32,530 nt of DNA, from assembly GCA_003427395.1 (NCBI GenBank), contig BFEA01000146.1, positions 652,567-685,096 on the forward strand, given 5' to 3'. The first letter of the stretch is position 1. Each line of letters begins with the position of its first letter. Of the stretch, positions 9,893 through 18,881 are shown piece after piece. Under the pieces are notes generated by a model. It worked only from the letters and a program-made list of their open reading frames with translations, was not told where the DNA came from and did not search any database. Both the position numbers and the translations under genes were made by a program. This DNA is from Chara braunii. Its lineage: Eukaryota > Streptophyta > Charophyceae > Charales > Characeae.

Positions 9893-10050
9893 TTTCAAAA
9901 GGGTGATGGCCTTAAGACATCATTATTGAACTGACCGGCCCAGGTACTTCAGAGTGATTTTTTCTGTTCATCTGATAGGATTCGAACTTGAGCCTGTATT
10001 TCAATAGTTCATGGGTGTACCAACACCAACTGAGTGGGACCTGGGACAAT
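9893..10050 (-). repeat. Possible tRNA-derived SINE or tRNA relic
   Basis: On the minus strand an A-box-like CTCAGTTGGT (about 10025-10034) is followed about 40 nt later by a B-box-like AGTTCGAATCC (9978-9988). This is the internal Pol III promoter arrangement of tRNAs. The T-arm stem does not pair and no acceptor stem is evident, so it is not an intact tRNA. The region continues to an A-rich end near 9893. A tRNA-derived SINE head or a degraded tRNA gene fits; chance is possible. Confidence 0.35.
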
Positions 10051-12109
10051 CTTGCATGGTTTCTATTGAATGTTGTATTGATTCGAAAGTTGCTGTTCAA
10101 TTTTTAGCTGTTCTGTTAGAATGTTCTCAGTTTTCAATGACAGAGAAGGGGTTGGTAGAGGAGGATTCATGACCTTTGTAGGGAAGGACTGGGTACTTTG
10201 GATAGTCTCCCGCTACTCATGATGACTTGGCAGAGGCATAGACATTAAACCACTAGTACCTCCGAGGCACTTTTATCCTGGGCTGGGAATGCGCTGTGCA
10301 AACAAAACGAACCGGCGCAGCCCACCTTTGGCTGGCACCGCCTGCCACTTTGCTCCGGAGGCCGAGTCCCAAAAGATGCGGCGCGTTAATGCCCTTGACC
10401 AAAAACGAAGAGCGGGGCGGAGTACTGGTGGTTTAACTCTCATATTATTCCATGTTATTTTATATGCTTGCTGGTGATAAGTAACCGGACTGGTGCCCCC
10501 CGGACCAGAAGGCGATTGTGCTTTGTTGGAAAAAAAAACTCTCTGGGAAACCCCACACATACTCTTATTGCAGATGAAAGTGCAAGTGCATAAACAGAGC
10601 GGTACTCCGGAGGGCATCGTGTTGCCTTGTTCATGGCACAGACTGTCGCTCTGGGACATTGCACCTAGGCATCACTGAGTACCAGTGGATGTGACTTAGA
10701 GAGTGGGGTTATAGGTGCCCCCTTTGCAAACTCTCGGAGGTATTTATAAGGAATTCCCCATTTTCTGTACCTGGGCATACTCTGTACGCGGGCATATGGA
10801 CAAATCCTCAAAGCGATGATGTTGGCAAGGCTTTACTCAGTTTACTGTGATCCAGACTCCACCCAAAGATGGATTGCACTATTATATGCAACACAATTCG
10901 TGGCCTTACAGATAATATATGCCATCAGTGAAAATTGACAACCAATGTTTTACGCTTGAAGTTTTTGATTGGTTGCCAGAGTTTGCGTGAGCAGACGATA
11001 GGTTGGGTGTTTTCGGATCGCAGTGGCTTGAGCTGGCTTGTGGTGAAAAATGTTAACATGGCTGGCATGTGTGTTTTATATAACACCTTGTCAAACGACG
11101 GAACTTACATTTGGTAAGATGGCAGGGCATACACCATGTGTATGTACAGCTTGGCTTACCTTTTACATTCTCTTTCTTCTTTTCTTTGATGGTTCCGTTC
11201 ACAAGAATCTGGGAATTCCAGTATCCGTGATACGAGTACCTGTCATTGAGAAGGTGCATAACAACCCTGTGTTGCGTTGGCTGATTGGCACACTGACGTG
11301 CCATTCGGCTGACTTCTGGTCTCTGCACCTTCCCCCCCCCCCTCCCCCCCCCTCCCCCATCTTTCTCCTGGCAGAACTGAGGGGTTGATTATATCTGTAT
11401 TCAGGGATCTTAGAAGATAGCTCTACATTTATTTTACAGCAACCCTTCATCCATTTCCCAGAGTGTCCTCTCCAAGTTGACAGATGTGTGACACTATATT
11501 AGAACTCAGCATTACGTTCAGGAAAGGTGGTCACATGTTTTCGGGGCATTAGACCAGCGTCACAGGCAGATATAATCATATAACAGATGACGAGTTTTTC
11601 TGTTTGCCTGTGTTGGGGACAGAACGGTGCCACATCCTCTGCTCAACACTGGCCATCCATTTGGCCGAGTGCCCACAGTCTTGACAATACCATCTTCCAC
11701 CGAATAGAATGGAGGATCACTACTTGTGTATTCAGGCCATGTCAGAGCAGTTTTCAGGTCAGGTACGTGTATAATAACCCCACGTTCTATTTTTGAGAAC
11801 GTTGCAGCTTCTACTTCTGAGCTGTCGTTTGACAGCCTCAAAACTACTGCACCCGCACCTGCGCTGCCAAACCCAAGCATGCTTCTGCATGTCGGCTTAT
11901 GTTGTTGCCAGGATTTCTGATTCATGTTGCTCCTCTTCGCCACTGTGGCTTTTAAACCAGTCGCGGTTTAAATGTTTTGGAAATATGAAATTTGGAGACA
12001 GTAACAAACTGAGAAAGCGATTGGTAAAGAAACAACAAAAAGGAAAAAATTCCCTGTGCTAACATGTGTGGCTTAAATGGGGAGCTTTCAACACAGTGAT
12101 GTCTTAGGC
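10051..12109. other. Unassigned non-coding region
   Basis: No recognisable domain, RNA gene or LTR. A C-rich tract at 11330-11357 followed by TTTCTCCTGGCAG resembles a splice acceptor but no supported exon adjoins it. Composition is mixed and moderate, unlike the flanking elements, so this could be ordinary intergenic DNA or very old repeats. Confidence 0.5.
11560..11943 (-). CDS. Unrecognised 127-codon open frame, doubtful
   Basis: An ATG-to-stop frame of 127 residues with balanced composition (no low-complexity runs), including FGSAGAGAVVLRLS and a Cys/Arg-rich end. I recognise no family. There is no membrane segment, signal peptide or catalytic motif I can name, and no neighbouring gene to give context. 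It may be a chance frame in intergenic DNA or part of an exon. Transcript evidence or a protein match would be needed to support it. Confidence 0.12.
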   Translation of the reverse strand: MAKRSNMNQKSWQQHKPTCRSMLGFGSAGAGAVVLRLSNDSSEVEAATFSKIERGVIIHVPDLKTALTWPEYTSSDPPFYSVEDGIVKTVGTRPNGWPVLSRGCGTVLSPTQANRKTRHLLYDYICL

Positions 12110-12439
12110 CACCAGTACACCCTGCCCTCTTTCTGCAGAGGCGGATTTGTGCCGTGCACCACAAGAAATCAACAAGTGCGGCATATATTTTTTTTTGTTT
12201 TGGCTTCCAACACCAGTCAATTACAGATCCGGTAGTCTGCGCCCGGACAAGCGCGCCCTGCATACGGCTGCGTCGGAACAAAATAGCTCGGTAGGGTACT
12301 GGTGGTCTAAACCACCAGTTCCCCCCGCCACTCTGTAATTGACAAGCCGGGGAGTCTGGCACAATGCCAGGGAGCCCATGGACTGCTAGGCCCACCTTCA
12401 GCCGGGGTCGGCAGTGATTCACAAAATCACCAGTACACC
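12110..12439. repeat. 306-bp segment between 12-bp direct repeats
   Basis: The 12-mer CACCAGTACACC occurs at 12110-12121 and again at 12428-12439. Between them lie a 12-bp inverted pair, GTCAATTACAGA (about 12214-12225) and TCTGTAATTGAC (about 12332-12343), and a 9-bp hairpin ACTGGTGGT/ACCACCAGT with a 4-nt loop (12298-12319). Direct repeats of this length look like a target-site duplication around a short non-autonomous insertion, but no terminal inverted repeats or poly-A tail are evident. Confidence 0.45.
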
Positions 12440-12649
12440 AACTTTGGTAATTTTTTCGCGCTCAGAATTGTACACAAAAAGTACTGAACAAAATCCGCAG
12501 CGCATAGATTTGGTGCTGAATCTGCTATTCTCTTCAGGAAAAATATTATCGATATTAAATATATAAAAAGGTGGCAAAATCAATTCTTGCAACGATAAAC
12601 TTTCTGCATTCCCCTCTCCCCCCCTCTTTTTGCGCCCCGCTGCTACCAG

Positions 12650-13650
12650 TGCGAGGATATGGGTCCTCGGCAGGCCTAAGGGGTCCCCTGCAGCAAATGT
12701 GCCCGCCCTAAGTGAAGGCGGGCCTAACAAATCGCAGAGGCCCTAAGCTGTCAATTTCGTATTTGGGGTCCACGCAGTTTCATCGCGCCAGTTGGTTGAA
12801 GGAAAACAAAGGCCGAGCAGCGTGGAAATTCCCATACCTTCCAGGCCTTTCCGAAAGCACAGGCCCTGGGCGAGATTCGCAGCCTCATTCACAGACAGTT
12901 GGGAGGCCCAACCGAATGAGGCCCAGTAGCTGCACCAGAGGCGCAGCATCCTGGGGCCTACCGGAAGCTTCTGGGCCCAGGCCAGCCCAGCCAGGCTACC
13001 GAATGAGGCAGGCTCTTTCCATATAGGAAAGAGCTCGCTGCCTGGCAAGGCATTCGGGCACTCGCATGCTGGCGGCAGCGCTGCTGGAGCTGAAGCTCGT
13101 GGGCTGCTGCTAGCGCTGAGCGGCGAGGTGCAAGCACGTGCGGTCGTGCAGAGAGCAGGGCGCTGCTGAGGGCAGCGCCATAGCCCAGCCTCCATGGCTG
13201 GCAGGGCTTGGATGTTCAGTGAGGCGCAGGGGTGGTCTTCGGGTGTACAGAAGGAAGACGTGGGTGTAAGACGAGGGAGAGAGAGAGAAGGATGATGATG
13301 ATGATGATGTGAGGGCACATAACTGGTATTGGTGATGGTCTGCATGGGCGACATCTTCAAGTACTTCGGAAGCTGCTGACGTCAACAGTTGCATTGTCAA
13401 TTAGTAGGCTAGTAGTAGCTGTGTAGGGAGTAGGCTGGGCGCTGAGCGCCAAGTAGGGAGATAGGGACTGGATACATATGTTGGTGGTGGCGAGAGCAAG
13501 CTCTCATTGACATTGGTTTTCAGTGCTACGATTCTCCATTGGTGTTATATTGGTGCAATGCTGCTTTCTGAACACTGTGATACGATCTGCCTTTCAATGT
13601 GATTGTGCAATCTGAATATTGTCATCTCACTTCTGTTCATTTTCCTTGCA
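12650..13650 (+). mobile_element. Solo LTR of the element 2 family, with 4-bp target duplication CCAG
   Basis: A 1001-bp LTR beginning TGCGAGGAT and ending TTTTCCTTGCA, the same ends as the element 2 LTRs (16483-17483 and 23124-24188 on the other strand), and the same length as the first of them. CCAG flanks it exactly on both sides (12646-12649 and 13651-13654). It shares the TATA-centred inverted repeat at 13012-13034 and a (GAT)n run near 13291. No internal region adjoins, so this is a solo LTR left by LTR-LTR recombination, facing opposite to element 2. A 205-codon minus-strand frame across it is a by-product of LTR sequence. Confidence 0.88.
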
Positions 13651-14184
13651 CCAGTAAGCCGAAACATTTTTATCTTTTGCGCACTACTGCTCACCCAATT
13701 TCCAAGCAGTGGGAAAACTGGTGGTTCAAATGTTTCAGAATCTGAAATTCAGATACAGTACAGAGGGAGTCATCGGTGAAAAAGTACCCTTTCCTAACAT
13801 TCAAGTCCTGCAGCTATCTGACCTTGACTTCCCCTGGAACCAACACACCCTGATCATATCTACCCTCATAAGTTATGACCTTATAAAGTGAAACCTGGCT
13901 CTTGCGTAATGGGCCCAGGCGAGACCCCGTAGTTAGCGCTGTCCAACCTTGTCCGAAAATGATAAAAAAACGCTGCCGGGCTGTTCCAACCAACACTTTG
14001 TGAAAACACTGTGGCACACCACAAAATTGCTGCGTCAAAGCAGTGTTAAATGGCAGGTATCATGTCCCGTATGAGGCCGAGACAGCTTTTTATGAAAAAT
14101 AAAAGCCAGGTATCATGATGTGGCGAGTGAGAGCTTGATAGCACAGAGAGTCCGTCAGACAGTACTACGATGACAATGAGGGGG

Positions 14185-14186
<2 letters not shown>
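13651..14186. other. Unassigned non-coding region
   Basis: Between the solo LTR and the microsatellite at the gap. No domain or RNA gene was recognised in either strand. Confidence 0.5.

Positions 14187-14233
<47 letters not shown>
14187..14233. repeat. (GT)n microsatellite at left gap edge
   Basis: An uninterrupted GT dinucleotide run that reaches the Ns. It probably caused the assembly break. Confidence 0.95.
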
Positions 14234-14368
14234 NNNNNNNNNNNNNNNNNNNNNNNNNNNNNNNNNNNNNNNNNNNNNNNNNNNNNNNNNNNNNNNNNNN
14301 NNNNNNNNNNNNNNNNNNNNNNNNNNNNNNNNNNNNNNNNNNNNNNNNNNNNNNNNNNNNNNNNNNNN
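14234..14368. other. Assembly gap (135 Ns)
   Basis: A run of 135 N bases between (GT)n and the sequence leading into (AG)n. Its length may be an estimate from read pairs. Any protein spanning it is meaningless. Confidence 0.98.
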
Positions 14369-14375
14369 ACCGGCC

Positions 14376-14383
14376 CTGTCTCT

Positions 14384-14391
<8 letters not shown>
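14376..14391. other. Nextera transposase-end (mosaic end) sequence, library artefact
   Basis: CTGTCTCTTATACACA matches the first 16 of the 19 bases of the Nextera/Tn5 mosaic-end adapter, sitting 7 bases from the gap edge. Its translations give the peptides CIRDR and YKRQ, which recur in databases as adapter contamination. It should not be annotated as genomic. Confidence 0.85.

Positions 14392-14445
<54 letters not shown>
14391..14445. repeat. (AG)n microsatellite
   Basis: An uninterrupted AG run directly after the adapter-like sequence. Confidence 0.95.
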
Positions 14446-14447
<2 letters not shown>

Positions 14448-14653
14448 ATCATGTTCGCTATACAGAACTCCACAAAAAGAAAAGCATGTGTATTTAGATT
14501 TTCACCACAACAGCCCATGTTCCCCCCAGATGAGTAGATTCAAAATTGAAGCAGCTATACTTCTATTGCAGACAATGACGCAGAAGCCAATCCAACAGAG
14601 AAACAGTCTTACCTCTTTAGCAAGCACTACGAGCAGAGTAGATCCTTTATATC

Positions 14654-16040
14654 TGTTATGATCCTGGCCAATTTGGAAGTAGACATTCATTAGAAAGTAC
14701 AATGCCATCCAATTGCAAAAAGAAATGAATGACCTTGAGAAGAGAGAGAGGGAAAGAAGAAGAAGAAGAAGAAGAAGAAGAAGAAGAAGAAGAAGAAGAA
14801 GAAGAAGAAGAAGAAGAAGAAGAAGAAGAAGAAGAAGAAGAAAGAAAGAAGAAGAAGAAAGAAAGAAGAAGAAGATGATGTACACCAGCATAGACCAATG
14901 ACAATGCTCTTCTTCTTCGCCAACCACTCTCCTCCTCCTTATCTCCTCCTCTCATATTCAAACAAGAAGTAGTAATAATAATGTTGAATGGCTGAACCAG
15001 AATCAATGTCCGAATCCCTCTTCTACTGCAGGTATCACATGAGGTCCACCATAGCCATGGCCACCCTTCTCCTTCCTCTTCTTGAAGGCCTAGGCTATGG
15101 CGGACTGCTAGGGCCTTGCCCTGATGTGCAGAAGACAACTCAAGCAGCTATGGCTGCTCTAGCTCAGGCCGTCATTCCTGACTCTGCCTCGAAGCTTCTT
15201 GGTGTAGCTCTACCCCCTGCTGGGGCCTTCTTGCTGCAGCGCCCACCAAGGTGATGAAGATGGCAACCACCATAGCCAGGTAAGTACCTCTGGTGCTCCT
15301 CCCTTCCCAGTCCTTGTCTTCTTTCTCCCCTTGTCCTTGCTCCTTCCCCAGCAGCGCTACTCCAAGCTAGCGCTGCTCCAGCCAGTGCTCCAACCAGTGT
15401 GTCGCCAAACTTGGACACGGACAATGAGGAGGAGCTCTTTGCTCCTCCTGGAGATATAGCGGTCTGCTTCCCTCTTGGCGAGTGACTTCCTAGGCCGCGT
15501 GGCCTCCAAGCAACCACTACCTCTTCCCCTTCGGAAGGAAACATCATTGCAGACTCTGATATTGCCCGTACAGGCCCTAGACTCAGACTGGTTGGACTGG
15601 TACCCTCCTAGGCCTAGTCTACAACTACTGGGCCTCTAAAAATTCCAACTTTTGTCTTCTTCTGCTCGGCCTCGAGTACCCGACACGTCCACCTCTACTT
15701 GGTGTGGTACCAGCCTACCTGCTACTAGAGTTTTTCTGCTGCTCTAAGTGTCACGGACCTCTTTCCATGCCACTTGAAAGTGTTTTCCCCGCTGCAACCT
15801 TCAATGTCATGGCCACAGGTAAGTACCGGCCCTTCGGGCCTTCTGAACGAACAAGTGCCCTTGCGGGTCACACACACACTCAAGCCGACAAGCACTCAGA
15901 CAGGCATGCAAACCAGCAAGCACGAACACACACGGATTTAGAAAACTCAGCAACAAGCGGGAAACTCAGCAAGGCGTACATTCCATGAGCAAAACACAGA
16001 AATCAGCTGTGTGTCTCAGTCCGTGTCTCAGGTCATTACA
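14654..16040 (-). repeat. Element 3 LTR, 3' copy
   Basis: Reads TGTAATGACC...GGCCAGGATCATAACA on the minus strand. It aligns along its length with 24376-25624. Differences include a much longer (GAA)n run (14756-14873) and about 50 extra bases near 15720-15780. On the + strand it carries two AG|GTAAGTACC splice-donor-like sites (15280 and 15819) and one pyrimidine-rich CTGCAG acceptor-like site (15031). No protein domain was recognised in its open frames. Confidence 0.75.
14756..14873. repeat. (GAA)n expansion inside element 3 LTR
   Basis: About 118 bases of GAA trinucleotides with a few GAAA interruptions. The sister LTR has only a short version near 24476-24508, so the run expanded or contracted after the LTRs separated. 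Confidence 0.9.
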
Positions 16041-16053
16041 CTACCCTCCTCTC
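16041..16053 (-). promoter_or_regulatory. Polypurine tract of element 3
   Basis: On the minus strand GAGAGGAGGGTAG directly precedes the LTR start TGTAATGACC. This is the position and composition of the plus-strand primer of an LTR retrotransposon. Confidence 0.6.
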
Positions 16054-16482
16054 AAGAGTGAGGTCCCTTCGAGCGAGTAACTCATTCTGAGTCCCCGACA
16101 AACGCATCATGAGCGAACATAAAGAGATTTCATGAGTACTCACTAGCAGTGAGTTTTGCAGAAAGTTTTGGTACAGCATTAGAGGCTATCATACAACCGC
16201 ACGAGCCACACATTGGTGCGGAGTTCCGTGCAGCGGGTGCCTGTGCGGAATCGTGCAGTTTTTTTTTTGTTTTTTTTTTTTTTGACGATTCGATCATGGG
16301 GTGAAATTTTGAAAACAATCAAATGACACCCTGCAGAAAAGTGCCGAAGGAAACTCAGTGTTTGCAAAAAAAAAAAAAAAAAAAAAAAAAAACAACAACA
16401 AGGGATAAAAGAAAGACCAGTGCCAAACGGAAACTCAAAATGTAAAACTCAAAAGCTATAGATCTTGAGTTTCTTGCAGACC
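16054..16482. other. Element 3 interior, left fragment
   Basis: Non-coding. It holds a T-rich run at 16259-16283, a poly-A run at about 16366-16392, and GAAACTCAAAATGT-type repeats at about 16431 that also appear at 24207 and 24229, on the far side of element 2. That shared repeat supports a once-continuous interior. Confidence 0.55.
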
Positions 16483-17483
16483 TGCAAGGAAAATGAGCAA
16501 TAGCGAGATGACAATGTCCAGCATACACGATCACATTGAAGGCCAGATAGTATCACTGTATCCAGAAAGCAGAAATGCACCAATATAACACCAATGAAGA
16601 ATCGTAACACTGAAAAACCAATGTCAATGAGAGCTGGATCTCGCCACCACCAACATGAGTGTCCAGGCCCTATCTCCTACTTGGCGCTCGGCGCCCGGCC
16701 TACTCCCTACACAGCTACAGTCTGCCTACTAATTGACGATGCAACTGTTGACGTCACCAGCCCACGAAGTACTTGAAGATGTCGCCCGTAGCAGACCATC
16801 ACCAATACCAGGTATGTGCCCTCACATCATCATCATCATCATCCTTCTCTCTCTCTCCCTCGTCTTACACCCACGTCTTCCCCCTGTACACCCGAAGACC
16901 ACCCCTGCGCCTCACTGTAGTCCAAGCCCAACCAGCTATGGAGGCTGGGCTATGGTACTGCCCTCAGCAGCGCCCTGCTCCCTGCACGACCGCATGCGCT
17001 AGCACCTTGCCTCTCAGCGCCAGCAGCACCCCACGAGCGTCCGCTTCAGCAGCGCTGCCGCTAGCATGCGAGTGCCTGAATGAGAGGCCAGGTAGCGAGC
17101 TCTTTCCTATATGGAAAGAGCTGGCCTGCTTTCGCAGCCTGGCTGCCCTGGGCCTGGGCCCAGTAGCTTCCGGTAGGCCCCAGGATGCTGCGCCTCTGGT
17201 GCAGCTACTGGGCCTCATTCGGTTGGGCCTCCCAACCGTCTGTGTGTGAGGCTGCAAATCTCGCCCAGGGCCTGCGCTTTCGAAAAAGCCTAGAAGGCCT
17301 GGCAATTTTCTCGCTGCTCGGCCTGTGTTTCCTTCAACCAACTGGCACGACGAAACTGCCTGGACCCCAAATGCGAAATTGACTGCTGAGGTCTTCTCGT
17401 GATTTGTTAGGCCCATCTTCACTTAGGGCGGGCGCAGATGCAACAGGGGCCCCTTAGGCCTGCCGAGGACCCAGATCCTCGCA
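16483..17483 (-). repeat. Element 2 3' LTR (1001 bp)
   Basis: Ends TG...CA (TGCGAGGATC...TTTTCCTTGCA on minus). It aligns with 23124-24188 and with the solo LTR at 12650-13650, which has the same length. It includes the inverted repeat AGCTCTTTCC/GGAAAGAGCT around TATAT (17098-17122), an (ATC)n run near 16828, and CAG|GTATGT in the antisense direction near 16811. Confidence 0.9.
17098..17122. promoter_or_regulatory. TATA-centred inverted repeat in element 2 family LTR
   Basis: Arms AGCTCTTTCC and GGAAAGAGCT (10 bp, perfect) surround TATAT. The same structure is at 23803-23827, and with 9-bp arms around ATATA at 13012-13034. A TATA-like core promoter or a binding site is possible; the function is inferred from conservation and position only. 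Confidence 0.55.
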
Positions 17484-17497
17484 TTCCCTCCTCCTTT
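17484..17497 (-). promoter_or_regulatory. Polypurine tract of element 2
   Basis: On the minus strand AAAGGAGGAGGGAA abuts the 3' LTR start TGCGAGG, 25 bases after the pol stop (17523-17525). It would prime plus-strand synthesis. Confidence 0.85.
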
Positions 17498-17522
17498 GCT
17501 TCGATAGTCCTCTGAGAGGTTC

Positions 17523-18881
17523 TTATGGGACAGGCTGCTTCCCTTTCAGATTTCTCTCGTAAGTTGAGATAATTTGGGGAGCAGTCTTCATTAATTCCTC
17601 TCTTGTGAACCACCGGTCTTCTTGAGGATCAATGTGATGTCTGGACCGCACTCGGTATTGCATCTGTGACTTTGGTGGTCGACCCCTTCCTAGAGGTTTG
17701 GGTACAGGCATCAGCTTGTGCTTGACGATATCGTCAATGTCCACGTGTCCATCCATGGTTGGGGGCAGCATTGATCTTCTTGAGGGAAACTGATCAGTGA
17801 TAGCGAAAGGTGCCAACTTGGATGCATGGAAAACAGGGTAAGTACGTAAGTGTGCAGGAATGCGAATCACGTATGACGGTCCATCTGGTTGATCCCCTAC
17901 AATGTCTAAGATCTCCCAAGGCTCAAAGTATTGTGGCATTAGTTTGCGTGAAATCCCCAACTCTTGACCTAGTTCGGATGATTTTACCCAGACTCGTTCA
18001 CCTACCTAGAAGTTAGACTGTCGTCTGTGCCTGTTCTCAGATGCAATCATGGCATCTTGAGCTTTCTTAATGTCCTCTACGGCCTGTTGCAACATCTGTT
18101 CATATTTGACAGCAAACTCTAGGCTGCCAGGTGATACATTTTGCTGCTATTCAAGTAATAGAAAGTCCAGGGCTGATCTGGGCTTCCAACCTAGATGTAA
18201 TTGGTTGGGAGTCATACCAGTAGTGCGATGCACAACGTTATTGTACAGGCTAGCGGCAAGAGGCAACTTCTCGTCCCGGTCATCCTGACTTGGCTTGATG
18301 TAATGTCGAAGCAGGTGTTGTACTACATGGTTCATCTGTTCAGCCTAGCCATTTGACTCCGGGTGGTTCCCTGATGTCATTTGGAGTCGGGTGCCCATCT
18401 GCTGGGCTGTGCTTTGCCACAGTTCGCTGGTGAATCTCACATCCCTGTCAAAGTCACTTACCCAGTTATCCATAAAGAGCTTGATGATGTGGTCAGTTCT
18501 GGCTGTCTCAGGCATAGCAACTAGTCTTGCATATTTAATGAATCTATCCACAATGACAAATACATGTCTTTTTCCACTCTTGCTGGTCATAAGAGTATCC
18601 ATGAAATCCATGGACACACTCTGGCCAGGTTCAGCCGGGATAGGCAGGGGTTTAATTAATCCCAAAGGTGCCTGTGTCCTTGGTTTGTCACGTTGACAAA
18701 CTTGGCAGGTCTCTATATATGCTTTTGCATCCTACATCATTGTGGGCCACCAAAACTTCTGCACTAAGTTAGCTGATGTCTTTCTATAGCCAAAATGACC
18801 AGTTGCATCATGACACTCCCCTAAAAATAAACTACGCAAAGACGCACTATTAGGAACACACAGTCTTTTATTCCCCGCCTT
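17523..18881 (-). pseudogene. Element 2 integrase and degenerate chromodomain-like tail, four amber stops
   Basis: One frame runs throughout, cut by TAG at 18734, 18347, 18149 and 18008 (first base, minus strand). The zinc-binding region shows GHFGYRKT and CQVCQR (about 18700-18800). The core shows SMDFMD (first Asp), DRDVRFTS (second Asp) and, just after the TAG at 18347, an A-E-Q stretch that supplies the Glu, so the triad residues appear present. LVAMPETARTD and RTTGMTPNQLHLG are typical of gypsy integrases. The end has TYPVFHASKL, then a chromodomain-like strand (QYRVRSRHHI...DRWFTREEL) without the classical aromatic cage. The terminal TAA (17525-17523) sits just before the polypurine tract. 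Confidence 0.88.

Noticed and set aside
9970-10044. Intact tRNA gene on minus strand
   Set aside because: Box motifs are present, but the T-arm and acceptor stems do not pair.
12743-13360. 205-codon minus-strand frame (and similar frames at 16773 and 23415)
   Set aside because: The same sequence occurs in all three LTRs of one family, and the peptides come from antisense LTR DNA including an (ATC)n run read as poly-His or poly-Ser.
14046-14661. Frames crossing the N run
   Set aside because: They are built from microsatellite, Ns and adapter sequence.
14502-15138. Minus-strand poly-Leu, poly-Phe and poly-Ser frames
   Set aside because: Translation of the (GAA)n run inside an LTR.
16801-16845. 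CRISPR-like or satellite signal from ATC repeats in LTRs
   Set aside because: It is a plain (ATC)n microsatellite with no spacer structure, in a eukaryotic LTR.
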